DNA of 64,000 nt from assembly GCF_009724245.1 (NCBI RefSeq), contig NZ_WNNK01000019.1:62001-126000 (forward strand), in the 5' to 3' direction. The notes below the pieces were generated by a model. It did no database searches. It saw only the letters and a list, made by a program, of their open reading frames with translations, and was not told where the DNA came from. Origin of the DNA: Pseudomonas spelaei (GTDB taxonomy: Bacteria > Pseudomonadota > Gammaproteobacteria > Pseudomonadales > Pseudomonadaceae). Below are positions 17,473 through 26,236 of the stretch, piece by piece; within the stretch, counting starts at the first letter, position 1, and every line of letters begins with the position of its first letter. The position numbers and the translations under genes were made by a program.

Positions 17473-19041
17473 TCATTCTTCGTCGCCGTCCAGCACCAGC
17501 TTGTGAGCCGGTACGCCGGTGTTGGCGCCCCAGTAGTAAATGCCTAGGGCCATCGCCGTCACCGCCAGGGTGTCGTACGGGTGCACCAGCGTGCCGATGC
17601 CGCCGAAGCTGCCCAAGTAGGAAATCAAAATCGTCAGGGCGTAAAAAGCGATCAGCCACAGTGACGAACGCACTTGTTCCCCCAGGCTCAGGTGCGCGGT
17701 GGGCACCAGGCGCTTGCAGCCCAGGTAGATCAGAAACATCAGAATTTGCAGGCCCAGCAACCACGACACCGTGTCCCAGCCAGACCAGTAAACGATCAAC
17801 GCGGCGATCACAAACGACACTGGCCCGAGCACCGCAAAACCGCTGACGCGGAACGGACGTGGCAGGTCCGGCGCGCTCTTGCGCAACGCAGCCACGGAGA
17901 TCGGGGCGATGGCGTAACTGAGCACCAATGCGGCCGAGACCACGTTGATCAGCGCTTCCCAGGACGGGAACGGCAAGGTCCAGAACACCGACAAGGCAAA
18001 GGTCAGCCACAGCGCCGGGCGCGGGATACCGGACTTCTCGTCGATGCGGGTAAAAATCTTGAAGAACGTGCCCGTGCGTGCCCAGCCGTAGACCACTCGC
18101 GGCGTGGCGTTCATGTAGATGTTGCCGCAGCCGCTGGGGGAAATCACCGCGTCAGCCACCACCAGGTAGGCCAGCCAGCCCACACCCAGGGTCAGCGCAA
18201 TATCGCGGTACGGCAGGGAGAATTCCTTGCTGATGGCGCCCCAGCCATTGGCGAGCATGTCGGTGGGAATGCTGCCGAGGAAAGCCAATTGCAGCAGGCC
18301 GTAGATCAGGGTGGAGAGCAGCACCGAAAGGATCAGCGCAATGGGAATCGTGCGCTGGGGATTGCGCACTTCACTGGCCACGGAAATGATCGGCGTAAGC
18401 CCCAGGTAGGCAAAAATGATCCCGCCTGCAGAGACCGCCATCTCAATGCCCGACAGGCCAAACGGGGCAAAACCCTGGACATGAAAGTTGTCGGGCTTGA
18501 AGAAGGTGAACAGCACACCGATCACCAACAACGGCACGATGAACTTGAACAGGCTGATGAAGTTGTTGGCCTTGGCGAAGGTCTTGACGCTGTAGTAGTT
18601 CAGCGCAAAAAACAGGCAGAGCAAGGCGAACTGTATCAACCAGCCAATGATGGTCGGGTTACTGCTGCCTTCATGGGTCAGGCCGGGAAACCAGGCGGCG
18701 GCGTATTGGCGCGCGGCGACCACTTCAATCGCTACCAGGCTGGAGAAGGCGATCAGTGTGATAAAGCCCATCAAATAGCCCAGCAACGGCCCGTGGGAAA
18801 ACACCGGATAACGCACCACCCCGCCCGCTCGAGGCAAGGCCGCGCCCAGTTCGCAATAGACGATGCCAAGCAGCAATACGGCAAAGCCACCCAGCAACCA
18901 GGAAAAGATCCCTGCCGGCCCGGCAATCGCCGAGACGTGGCTGGCGGCGAACAGCCAACCGGAACCAAAGATCGCCCCCAGGCCGATAAAGGTGAGGTCG
19001 ACCAGCGATAACTGTTTCTTGAACTTGCCTTGGCCTGACAT
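17473..19041 (-). CDS. APC-family amino acid permease, probable hydroxyproline uptake
   Basis: A 522-residue polytopic inner-membrane protein with about 12-14 hydrophobic segments. It opens with the APC superfamily pattern SLVDLTFIGLGAIFGSGWLF. ATG 19041 is preceded by AAGAAGG. An upstream in-frame extension reads through a REPIN and is not credible. Its place between lhpC and lhpG suggests import of hydroxyproline or its D-epimer. The substrate is inferred only from the neighbourhood. P. aeruginosa is reported to use an ABC importer for this, so a permease here would be a different solution. Confidence 0.82.
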   Translation of the reverse strand: MSGQGKFKKQLSLVDLTFIGLGAIFGSGWLFAASHVSAIAGPAGIFSWLLGGFAVLLLGIVYCELGAALPRAGGVVRYPVFSHGPLLGYLMGFITLIAFSSLVAIEVVAARQYAAAWFPGLTHEGSSNPTIIGWLIQFALLCLFFALNYYSVKTFAKANNFISLFKFIVPLLVIGVLFTFFKPDNFHVQGFAPFGLSGIEMAVSAGGIIFAYLGLTPIISVASEVRNPQRTIPIALILSVLLSTLIYGLLQLAFLGSIPTDMLANGWGAISKEFSLPYRDIALTLGVGWLAYLVVADAVISPSGCGNIYMNATPRVVYGWARTGTFFKIFTRIDEKSGIPRPALWLTFALSVFWTLPFPSWEALINVVSAALVLSYAIAPISVAALRKSAPDLPRPFRVSGFAVLGPVSFVIAALIVYWSGWDTVSWLLGLQILMFLIYLGCKRLVPTAHLSLGEQVRSSLWLIAFYALTILISYLGSFGGIGTLVHPYDTLAVTAMALGIYYWGANTGVPAHKLVLDGDEE

Positions 19042-19112
19042 AGGCGAGCCTTCTTTTATGTGGTTATTGGAATAGGCAGATCGAAATGTCGTATAGCAGC
19101 GAGCTTGCCCGG

Positions 19113-19214
19113 CTGTAGTCGCTGCCGAGGCACGAGGCTGCGATGCGGCCCGCAGGACCGCCAAGGGGGCCGCTTCGCAGCCCATCGCAGCCTCGTGCCT
19201 CGGCAGCGGCTACA
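19113..19214. repeat. REPIN-type inverted repeat (GTAGCCGCTGCCGAGG family)
   Basis: Second copy of the family seen at 14739-14841, with arms CTGTAGTCGCTGCCGAGGCA and TGCCTCGGCAGCGGCTACA and inner arms GAGGCTGCGATG/CATCGCAGCCTC. It sits between lhpC and the permease gene, so it lies within the leftward lhp transcript and could moderate read-through or mRNA stability. Confidence 0.85.
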
Positions 19215-19250
19215 ACGGCTGTCGAGAGCAAAACCCACATTTGATCGGGT

Positions 19251-20171
19251 TTACAGACCCACATCCGGCAATACGGGCCGCTCGGCCAGGGCCTTGGCAA
19301 CGATGGCTTTCACCCCGGCCAACGTCTCGCCCTGCAACGCCAGACGCGGCGGACGGGTGATGGACGAACCACGCCCCACCAGCTCTTCACACAATTTGAT
19401 GCACTGCACCAGGTCCGGACGTGCGTCCAAATGCAGCAACGGCATAAACCAGCGATACAGCGCCAATGCCTCTTCAAAGCGCTTTTCCTTGGCCAGGCGG
19501 AACAACGTTTCGCCTTCTTTCGGGAACGCGTTGGACATGCCCGAGACCCAACCTTCAGCCCCCACGGCGATGCTCTCCACCACCACATCGTCCAGTCCGG
19601 CGAACAGCACGAAGCGATCGCCCACGGCGTTGCGCAGGTCGATAAACCGTCGGGTGTCGCCGGAAGAGTCCTTGAAGCAGACGATGTTTTCGCAATCCTG
19701 CAGAGCGATCAGCACATCCGGGGTCACGTCATTTTTGTAGATCGGCGGGTTGTTGTAGACCATCACCGGCAAATCGGTGCTGGTGGCAATCGCCCGGAAG
19801 TGCGCGGCGGTTTCCCGCGAGGTGGCGGAATACACCAGGGCCGGCATGACCATCACACCGTCGACGCCAACGCGGGCCGCTTCCTTGACCGTGTTGCGGG
19901 CAAAGTCAGTGGTGAACTCGGCGATGCCGGCGATCACCGGAATACGGCCAGCAGCCGCATCCTTGGCCACCTCGATGACCGAGAGTTTTTCCGCTGTGCT
20001 CAGGGAGGTGTTTTCGCCGACGGTGCCACACACCACCAGCCCGGAAACGCCGTCTTCCACCAGGTTGCGAATCACGGCATGGGTGGCTTCCAGGTCCAGG
20101 GAAAAGTCTGGTTTGAACTGGGTACTGACAGCGGGGAAAACCCCGCTCCAGTGAATGGCTTTACGGCTCAT
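19251..20171 (-). CDS. lhpC: 1-pyrroline-4-hydroxy-2-carboxylate deaminase (DapA superfamily)
   Basis: Converts Delta1-pyrroline-4-hydroxy-2-carboxylate to 2-oxoglutarate semialdehyde and ammonia. The 306-residue TIM-barrel of the DHDPS/NAL superfamily has Schiff-base lysine K167 in CFKDSSGD and Y139 in VMVYNNPP. ATG 20171 (MSRKAIHWSG) is the credible start. The longer frame upstream has no conserved sequence. It is the first gene of the leftward lhp unit, divergent from lhpA across 241 bases that contain a large inverted repeat. Sequence alone would allow other DapA-family reactions, but the context decides. Confidence 0.88.
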   Translation of the reverse strand: MSRKAIHWSGVFPAVSTQFKPDFSLDLEATHAVIRNLVEDGVSGLVVCGTVGENTSLSTAEKLSVIEVAKDAAAGRIPVIAGIAEFTTDFARNTVKEAARVGVDGVMVMPALVYSATSRETAAHFRAIATSTDLPVMVYNNPPIYKNDVTPDVLIALQDCENIVCFKDSSGDTRRFIDLRNAVGDRFVLFAGLDDVVVESIAVGAEGWVSGMSNAFPKEGETLFRLAKEKRFEEALALYRWFMPLLHLDARPDLVQCIKLCEELVGRGSSITRPPRLALQGETLAGVKAIVAKALAERPVLPDVGL

Positions 20172-20275
20172 GGTCTTGTCCTTATGGGGGTCGGTCTGGC
20201 CGACTGGCGTTGGAAACGTAAAACAGATTCCGCCTTTTACGCCGATGCAGCTTGAGACTTTTCCTACCTGAAGGA

Positions 20276-20334
20276 GACGAAATCGGCACAATCACGACCG
20301 ATACCCCAACCACGGCAATTGTGCCGATTTCGTC
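20276..20334. promoter_or_regulatory. 17-bp perfect inverted repeat between lhpC and lhpA, candidate operator
   Basis: GACGAAATCGGCACAAT at 20276-20292 recurs as its exact complement at 20318-20334, separated by 25 bases. Arm centres are 42 bases apart, about four helical turns, so both arms face the same side of DNA. The position midway between divergent catabolic units points to a regulator site, with LhpR or another hydroxyproline-responsive factor as candidates. Too widely spaced and lacking a U-run to be a normal terminator. Confidence 0.7.
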
Positions 20335-20412
20335 ATCTAAACCCGTGAAAACCAACAAGCGAATCCGCCCCGATGGGAGCCACTCTGTAGGCCACTCTCA
20401 TCAGGTGCTGCC

Positions 20413-21345
20413 ATGAAAAAAATCACTGTCATCGACTCACATACCGGGGGCGAGCCCACTCGCCTGGTGATCGCAGGTTTCCCGGATCTGGGCCAGGGCT
20501 CCATGACCGAACGCAAGCAGATCCTTGAGCGCGACCACGATCAATGGCGCGCCGCCTGCGTGCTCGAACCTCGGGGCAGCGATGTGCTGGTGGGCGCGTT
20601 GTTATGTGAACCGCAAGCCGCCAACGCCTGCGCCGGTGTGATCTTCTTCAACAACAGCGGCTACCTGGGTATGTGCGGCCACGGCACCATCGGCCTGGTG
20701 CGTTCGCTGCATCATCTGGGGCGTATAGCCCCAGGCGTGCATCACATCGAAACCCCGGTGGGCACCGTACAAGCCACCTTGCACGACGACCTGTCGGTGA
20801 GCGTGCGCAACGTGCCCGCGTATCGCTATCGCAAAGCGGTCGAACTGAACGTGCCTGGCCACGGCATGATCCAGGGCGATATCGCCTGGGGCGGCAACTG
20901 GTTTTTCCTGATCAGCGAGCATGGCCAGCGCATTGCCGGCGATAACGTCGAAGCCCTGACTCACTACACCTGGGCGGTGCGTGAAGCCCTGGAGGCGGCC
21001 CATATCACGGGCAAAGATGGCGGTGTGATTGACCATATCGAACTGTTCGCCGACGACGCCCAAGCCGACAGCCGCAACTTCGTACTGTGCCCCGGCAAGG
21101 CCTACGACCGCTCTCCCTGCGGCACCGGCACCAGCGCCAAACTGGCGTGCCTGGCGGCTGATGGCAAACTGGCCGAAGGGGAAACCTGGACCCAGGCCAG
21201 CGTGATCGGCAGCCAGTTCACCGCGCACTATGACGTGGTGGGCGAGCAGATCATTCCAACACTGCGCGGCACCGCCCACCTGAGCGCCGAAGCCACCTTG
21301 CTGATCGAAGACAGCGACCCGTTCGCCTGGGGCATTGTGCTGTGA
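20413..21345 (+). CDS. lhpA: 4-hydroxyproline 2-epimerase
   Basis: Epimerises trans-4-hydroxy-L-proline to cis-4-hydroxy-D-proline, the first step of the pathway. The 310-residue proline-racemase-fold protein has both catalytic cysteines, C88 in GMCGHGTIG and C236 in SPCGTGTSA. Two cysteines indicate an epimerase or racemase. trans-3-hydroxyproline dehydratases have a threonine or serine at the first site. It starts the rightward unit, and its stop overlaps the GTG start of lhpB. Confidence 0.94.
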   Translation: MKKITVIDSHTGGEPTRLVIAGFPDLGQGSMTERKQILERDHDQWRAACVLEPRGSDVLVGALLCEPQAANACAGVIFFNNSGYLGMCGHGTIGLVRSLHHLGRIAPGVHHIETPVGTVQATLHDDLSVSVRNVPAYRYRKAVELNVPGHGMIQGDIAWGGNWFFLISEHGQRIAGDNVEALTHYTWAVREALEAAHITGKDGGVIDHIELFADDAQADSRNFVLCPGKAYDRSPCGTGTSAKLACLAADGKLAEGETWTQASVIGSQFTAHYDVVGEQIIPTLRGTAHLSAEATLLIEDSDPFAWGIVL

Positions 21346-22448
21346 ACGCCGAGGCCGATGTGATCGTGATCGGCGCCGGTATCGTCGGTGCGGCCTGCGC
21401 CCATGAGTTCGCCCAGCGTGGCCTGAAAGTGCTGGTGCTGGACAACGCCAGCGGTGGCGCCACCGGTGCCGGCATGGGCCATCTGGTGGCGATGGACGAC
21501 AACGCCGCCGAACTGGCCCTGAGTCACTATTCCATCGGCCTGTGGAATGCCCTGCGTGACGAGATGCCCGCCGTCTGCGCTTACCGCAACTGCGGCACCC
21601 TGTGGCTGGCCGCCGACGCGGCCGAGATGGACCTGGCACGGGCCAAGCAGCGCACCCTGGCCGACCATGGCATTGATGGGCAATTGCTCGACAGCGAACA
21701 ACTGGCACAAATGGAACCGATGCTGCGCAAAGGCCTGGGTGGCGCCCTGAAAATCACCAGCGACGGTATTCTCTACGCCCCGGCGACTGCCCAATGGCTG
21801 CTGCAGAAACACCCGCTGATCAGCCAGCGCCCGGCCGACGTCAAGGCCGTCGGCCCGCAACGCGTGCAACTGGCTGACCAGCGCACCTTGTCGGCCGAAT
21901 ACGTGGTCGTGGCCAATGGTTATCCGGCCCGGGCGTTGCTGCCGGAATTACCGCTGCGGCCAAAAAAGGGCCACTTGTTGATCACTGATCGCTATCCCGT
22001 GCAGGTCAGCCATCAACTGGTGGAACTGGGCTACGCCGCCAGCGCCCATGCCAGCGATGGCACCTCGGTGGCGTTCAATGTACAGCCGCGCCCCACCGGG
22101 CAGTTGCTGATTGGCTCGTCTCGACAATTCGACACCCTGGAGCGTGCGGTGGAGCCCGAAGTGCTCGCGCGCATGCTGCAACGGGCCGTGGAGTATTTGC
22201 CGGGCTTGAGCGACCTCAATGGCATTCGCGCCTGGACGGGGTTTCGTGCGGCGACACCGGACGGCCTGCCAATCCTCGGTGAGCATCCACGGCAAAAAGG
22301 CTTATGGCTGGCGGTCGGACACGAAGGCCTGGGCGTCACCACCGCTCCCGGCAGTGCCCGCCTGCTGGCGGCGCAAATGTTGGGTGAAACGCCCGACCTG
22401 GACATCCGCCCTTACCTTCCCGGGCGCTTCGCTGGAGTGACCGCATGA
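21342..22448 (+). CDS. lhpB: D-hydroxyproline dehydrogenase, FAD oxidoreductase (beta) subunit
   Basis: The DAO-family FAD subunit that oxidises cis-4-hydroxy-D-proline to the pyrroline. 368 residues with an N-terminal Rossmann motif VIVIGAGIVGAACA and a C-terminal FAD-contact region GFRAATPDGLPILGEHP. It uses GTG 21342, overlapping the lhpA stop by four bases, and overlaps the next gene by four bases. Tight coupling with the [2Fe-2S] and FAD/NAD subunits matches the three-subunit membrane-linked dehydrogenase of P. aeruginosa. Confidence 0.9.
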   Translation: MNAEADVIVIGAGIVGAACAHEFAQRGLKVLVLDNASGGATGAGMGHLVAMDDNAAELALSHYSIGLWNALRDEMPAVCAYRNCGTLWLAADAAEMDLARAKQRTLADHGIDGQLLDSEQLAQMEPMLRKGLGGALKITSDGILYAPATAQWLLQKHPLISQRPADVKAVGPQRVQLADQRTLSAEYVVVANGYPARALLPELPLRPKKGHLLITDRYPVQVSHQLVELGYAASAHASDGTSVAFNVQPRPTGQLLIGSSRQFDTLERAVEPEVLARMLQRAVEYLPGLSDLNGIRAWTGFRAATPDGLPILGEHPRQKGLWLAVGHEGLGVTTAPGSARLLAAQMLGETPDLDIRPYLPGRFAGVTA

Positions 22449-22663
22449 TTATCTACCTGGAACGCCAACCGCTGACGGTGCGCGACGGCATCACCGTCGC
22501 CGCGGCGGTGACGGTCACTCGCACGTCCTGCACCGGCCAGCCTCGAGCAGCGTTTTGCGGCATGGGTATTTGCCAGGAATGCCGGATGACCATCGACGGC
22601 CGGCGCCAACTGGCCTGCCAGACCTTGTGCCGCGAAGGCATGCAGGTGGAGCGCAGCGTATGA
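22445..22663 (+). CDS. lhpF: D-hydroxyproline dehydrogenase, small [2Fe-2S] (gamma) subunit
   Basis: A 72-residue ferredoxin-like subunit that carries electrons within the dehydrogenase. The plant-type iron-sulphur pattern is seen as CGMGICQECRM plus LACQT, giving the cluster cysteines. It overlaps lhpB by four bases and lhpE by four (ATGA), so the three subunits are translated together. Such short stand-alone subunits are easily missed in annotation. Confidence 0.88.
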   Translation: MIIYLERQPLTVRDGITVAAAVTVTRTSCTGQPRAAFCGMGICQECRMTIDGRRQLACQTLCREGMQVERSV

Positions 22664-23889
22664 ATCAAGCGTGCGACATTCTTATCGTGGGCAGCGGCCC
22701 CGCCGGTTTGGCCGCCGCCCGTGCCGCCAGCCGCGCGGGATTGCACATCACCGTGATCGACGATAACCCGCATGCCGGTGGGCAGATCTGGCGCAACGGG
22801 CCGGATACTCAACTGGAACCTGCGGTGCTGGAACGCCTGGCGGTACTGGAGCAGCCGTTGATTCGCTACCTGCCGGGGACGCGTGTGGTCGCGGCGCTCA
22901 AGCCGGGATCGCTGCTGCTGGAGAATGCCGAGCACGGCTTTGTCATGGAGTACCAGCGGTTGATTCTCTGCTGCGGCGCCCGTGAGCTACTCCTGCCCTT
23001 TCCTGGCTGGACCCTGCCGGGCGTCACCGGTGCCGGGGCCCTGCAAGCCCTGGTGAAAAACGGCTTGTCCATACAGGGCGAACGTACGGTGATTGCCGGC
23101 AGCGGCCCACTGTTGCTGGCCAGTGCCGCCACGGCACGTAAAGCCGGGGCTCAGGTTGAGAACGTGCTGGAGCAGGCCTCAGCCAGATCCGTCACGGGAT
23201 TTGCCGTGCAACTGTGGCGTTGGCCGACGAAGATTCGCCAAGCCCTCGACCTCGCCACCACGGCCTATCGCTGGAACAGTCACGTGGTCGAGGCCCTGGG
23301 TGAACAGCGGCTGGAAGCGGTACGGATCAAGGTCGGCGGCCGCCTCAAGGAAATCCCATGCGAGCGCCTGGCCTGCGGTTTCGGGCTCGTCCCCAACACC
23401 ACCCTCGCCGCACACTTGGGGTGTGAACTGCAAGGCACAGCCATCGCGGTCGACCCACTGCAATGCACCAGCCTGCCCGAGGTTTACGCAGCCGGAGAAT
23501 GCACCGGCGTCGGTGGCAGCGAATTGGCATGGGTCGAAGGTGAGATCGCCGGGCTGGCGGCCAGTGGGCAGCACCCAGAGATCGAGGCACTGCGGGGTCG
23601 TCGCGACCATTGGCAAGCCTTTGCCGATCAGGTCAGGCAAGCCTTCACGCTGAACCCGGCGATCCACCGCCTGGCACAGCCTGATACGCTGCTGTGCCGC
23701 TGTGAGGATGTGCCCTTTGCTGCCATGGCTTGCGAAACCTCCTGGACCGCCGCCAAACTGCAAACCCGCTGCGGCATGGGCGCTTGCCAGGGCCGCGTGT
23801 GTGGCACCGCCGCGCAAACCCTGTTTGGCTGGGACGCGCCTCTGCCACGCTCGCCATTAGTGCCGGCACGGATCAGTACCCTCTTGTAG
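22660..23889 (+). CDS. lhpE: D-hydroxyproline dehydrogenase, FAD/NAD(P)-binding (alpha) subunit
   Basis: A 409-residue HcnB/OoxA-like pyridine-nucleotide-disulphide oxidoreductase subunit. The N-terminal dinucleotide motif ILIVGSGPAGLAAARAA binds FAD, there is a second nucleotide fold around TVIAGSGPLLLASAATA near residue 145, and the C-terminal domain CRCEDVPF...CGMGACQGRVCG is a BFD-like [2Fe-2S]-binding region. ATG 22660 overlaps the stop of the previous subunit. The exact greek-letter assignment follows P. aeruginosa usage from memory. Confidence 0.87.
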   Translation: MNQACDILIVGSGPAGLAAARAASRAGLHITVIDDNPHAGGQIWRNGPDTQLEPAVLERLAVLEQPLIRYLPGTRVVAALKPGSLLLENAEHGFVMEYQRLILCCGARELLLPFPGWTLPGVTGAGALQALVKNGLSIQGERTVIAGSGPLLLASAATARKAGAQVENVLEQASARSVTGFAVQLWRWPTKIRQALDLATTAYRWNSHVVEALGEQRLEAVRIKVGGRLKEIPCERLACGFGLVPNTTLAAHLGCELQGTAIAVDPLQCTSLPEVYAAGECTGVGGSELAWVEGEIAGLAASGQHPEIEALRGRRDHWQAFADQVRQAFTLNPAIHRLAQPDTLLCRCEDVPFAAMACETSWTAAKLQTRCGMGACQGRVCGTAAQTLFGWDAPLPRSPLVPARISTLL

Positions 23890-23907
23890 CCTCGTGCAGC
23901 GGCTACA
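23885..23907. repeat. Shrunken REP hairpin
   Basis: TGTAGCC and GGCTACA flank nine bases (TCGTGCAGC). The arms match the outer ends of the 14739 and 19113 REPINs with the centre lost. It covers the lhpE stop and precedes lhpR by about 25 bases. Confidence 0.5.
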
Positions 23908-23931
23908 GACCTACACAACATAGGCACAGAC

Positions 23932-24696
23932 ATGAACGACACCGTGCTGCTCAACAGCCTCACCGCCGCTGCGCCCCAGGACATCGACAGCCTGCTGGGC
24001 AGCATCGGGTTGATCCTGCCGCTGCTGGACAGCATTCCCAGCACGGTGTTTTTCATCAAGGACCTGCAAGCCCGCTACCTGACGGCCAACCTGACCCTGG
24101 CCCAGCGCTGCGGCTTCAAGACGGTGACACCGTTGCTGGGCAAGACCTCCGCCGAAGTCTTCCCGGCGATGCTGGGACCGGTCTACACCGAGCAGGATCA
24201 ACGCGTGCTGCGCCAGGGCATCACCATCAAGGGCCAACTGGAACTGCACCTGTATGGCAGCCGCGAACCGGGTTGGTGCCTGACCCACAAGCTGCCGCTG
24301 CATGGACGCGACGGGCAGATCATTGGCATGGCCGGCATCTCCTTCGACCTGCAGGCGGCGCGCGATGCGCACCCCGCCTACCAACGCCTCGCGGCTGTTG
24401 ACCGGCACATTCGCGAGCATTACAACGAAGCGATTCGCATGGATGACCTGACGGCCATCGCCGGCTTATCGGTGGCGCAGCTGGAGCGTTACTGCAAACG
24501 AATCTTCCACCTGACGCCGCGTCAGATGATCCACAAAGTGCGTCTGGAACATGCCTCGCGCCTGCTGCTCGGGAAGCTACCCATTACCGACGTTGCGTTG
24601 CAATGCGGTTATACCGATCACAGCGCCTTCAGCCGTCAGTTCAAGTCGCTGACGGGGGTCAACCCACGGCAGTTTCGCCAGAGTGCTGCGGGGTGA
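23932..24696 (+). CDS. lhpR: AraC-family regulator with PAS-like sensor, hydroxyproline regulator
   Basis: A 254-residue regulator with a PAS-like N-terminal domain (residues 30-145, around STVFFIKDLQARYLTANLTL and GMAGISFDL), then an AraC/XylS double helix-turn-helix (AIAGLSVAQLERYCKRIF and VALQCGYTDHSAFSRQFKSL). Position at the end of the lhpABFE unit and the domain plan suggest LhpR, which in P. aeruginosa activates the catabolic genes in response to hydroxyproline. It is separated from lhpE by 42 bases and may be cotranscribed. Its 3' end overlaps the convergent acetyltransferase gene by 38 bases. Confidence 0.85.
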   Translation: MNDTVLLNSLTAAAPQDIDSLLGSIGLILPLLDSIPSTVFFIKDLQARYLTANLTLAQRCGFKTVTPLLGKTSAEVFPAMLGPVYTEQDQRVLRQGITIKGQLELHLYGSREPGWCLTHKLPLHGRDGQIIGMAGISFDLQAARDAHPAYQRLAAVDRHIREHYNEAIRMDDLTAIAGLSVAQLERYCKRIFHLTPRQMIHKVRLEHASRLLLGKLPITDVALQCGYTDHSAFSRQFKSLTGVNPRQFRQSAAG

Positions 24697-25477
24697 GCGC
24701 CGACAGCGGCCCGCGCCAGAACGCCTGGTAGTCGAACAGGTCCTTGAAACCCATCTTGCGGTACAGCGAAACACCCTGAGTGGAGGCCTCGAGGAAACAC
24801 CAGCGCGCGCCCAGGCTCACGGCATGCGCCATGGCGGCCTGCATCAATCGTGTCGCATGGCCCTGGCCGCGAAAGGCGGCCAGGGTGCCCACATCATTGA
24901 GCCGGGCTACCTGGTCGATCATCGACAAGGTCAACGCACACACTACCGTCCCCTGTATCGTCAGTGTGAAATGGTAGAGGCCTTTATTGCCGTCCATGGC
25001 CAATTGATGCCGGGCTTGATAGTGCGCGGTCCATTCGGCAGACATTGCGAATGCGCTGCCCACTGGCCCCCCCCAATCTTCGAGGTTGTGGGTCAGGCTG
25101 ATTTGCGGCGCGATAGCGTTCGTCGATGCAGGTGGAGAGGTGGCCAGGTCAAGCACCATCGCGGTCGTGGTCTCAACGACAGAAAAGTCCAGGCTCACCA
25201 GGGGCTTATGCAAGCACTCGGTCTTATCCTGATGCACCATCACCCGCACCGGCAACGCAGTGCGGGGGATCAGCTCCAGAATGGTATCCGTCGCGTCGCC
25301 CACCGGGCTGCTGCCAACATGGATGAACAATAGGTTCCACTCATTGACGTACAGATCGGCGAAATAGGCGTTTACGCAGGCGTTGAAACGCCGGTGTAGC
25401 GGGCATGTCGCCGCGAAAAAGTGGTGTTCGGTCAGATGGTAGAGCGTCGCGAGGTCAAGAGGGCCAATGGCGTGCAT
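24659..25477 (-). CDS. GNAT-family N-acetyltransferase
   Basis: A 272-residue protein whose C-terminal half is a GNAT domain: the acetyl-CoA loop is TLAAFRGQGHATRLMQAAMA, followed by ARWCFLEASTQGVSLYRKMGF. The N-terminal half is divergent and resembles a second, degenerate acetyltransferase domain. ATG 25477 (MHAIGPLDLATL) is chosen. The frame is open to an ATG at 25618, overlapping the next gene, so a longer form is possible. Substrate unknown. Confidence 0.75.
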   Translation of the reverse strand: MHAIGPLDLATLYHLTEHHFFAATCPLHRRFNACVNAYFADLYVNEWNLLFIHVGSSPVGDATDTILELIPRTALPVRVMVHQDKTECLHKPLVSLDFSVVETTTAMVLDLATSPPASTNAIAPQISLTHNLEDWGGPVGSAFAMSAEWTAHYQARHQLAMDGNKGLYHFTLTIQGTVVCALTLSMIDQVARLNDVGTLAAFRGQGHATRLMQAAMAHAVSLGARWCFLEASTQGVSLYRKMGFKDLFDYQAFWRGPLSALTPQHSGETAVG

Positions 25478-25589
25478 AACGTAGGTCCGGGCAAAAAACC
25501 AGTCTTGGCCACGCGACTCAAAGGTGCCGTAAATACTCTCTGAAAAGACCCGAAGAAAAATCGTATAGGTTTGTCCCGCCAAGCAAGCA

Positions 25590-26117
25590 TCAACCTTCGC
25601 CCTGATGACCCTTCCCATAAGTCGAGGCCAGTGCTCTGGCCTTTTCCAGCTGGCTTTCCAACTTGGGCAGCGTCTCGTCCACCAGTGCCTTTATTTCTGG
25701 CACATCAGACGCTGCGCCTTCCTGCTTGAACAAGGCGATGGCGTCTTCATTGGCCTTGACCTGCTGCGCGGTATACGCGGCGTCGAACGAGTCACCGTCC
25801 TTGAGTTCAGGCATCAGGCTTTCGGCCTTGTCGACGATCTTCTCCCGAGGAGCGACCGGCAGGTCGAGCTTCTTGGCGATCGCTGCCAGGTGCTGGTTGG
25901 CAGTGGTGCGTTCATTGATCACCTCGATGGTGTAGTCCTTGATGTCCTGAGACGAGGTCTTGGCGTGGGCCAGGCGACTGGTTTCGATATCGGCCATGCC
26001 CTTGGCCGAAGCCTGCTCGATAAATTCGGCAGGCGACTGGGCGAAAGCATTGCTGGCGCCGAGACCCAGCAGCATCGCGAAACTGGCGGTGCGTAACCGG
26101 ATAACCATGCGGCTCAT
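25590..26117 (-). CDS. DUF4142 family exported protein
   Basis: A 175-residue secreted protein: a signal peptide (MSRMVIRLRTASFAMLLGLGASNAFA) ends near residue 26, followed by a helical ferritin-like DUF4142 domain (IETSRLAHAKTSSQDIKDYT). ATG 26117 follows GGAGGA. DUF4142 proteins are periplasmic and of unknown function, often linked to stress. The gene is probably monocistronic. Confidence 0.85.
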   Translation of the reverse strand: MSRMVIRLRTASFAMLLGLGASNAFAQSPAEFIEQASAKGMADIETSRLAHAKTSSQDIKDYTIEVINERTTANQHLAAIAKKLDLPVAPREKIVDKAESLMPELKDGDSFDAAYTAQQVKANEDAIALFKQEGAASDVPEIKALVDETLPKLESQLEKARALASTYGKGHQGEG

Positions 26118-26236
26118 GATGGGTTCCTCCAGGTAATAAACAGGTGTCGGGGAACGAACCCCGCCCTGAATTTGAATTTTCAAGGCAGCAAAGGTTTAGA
26201 AAAAACTGGCCAGTGCGACGAATGGTCTTCGTTGGT

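Noticed and set aside
17674..19011. A 445-codon plus-strand frame opposite the APC permease
   Set aside because: Very polar, glutamine/arginine-rich antisense translation without family features.
19251..20171. Calling this gene dapA (4-hydroxy-tetrahydrodipicolinate synthase)
   Set aside because: Placement inside the hydroxyproline cluster and divergence from lhpA fit LhpC; biosynthetic dapA would not be here.
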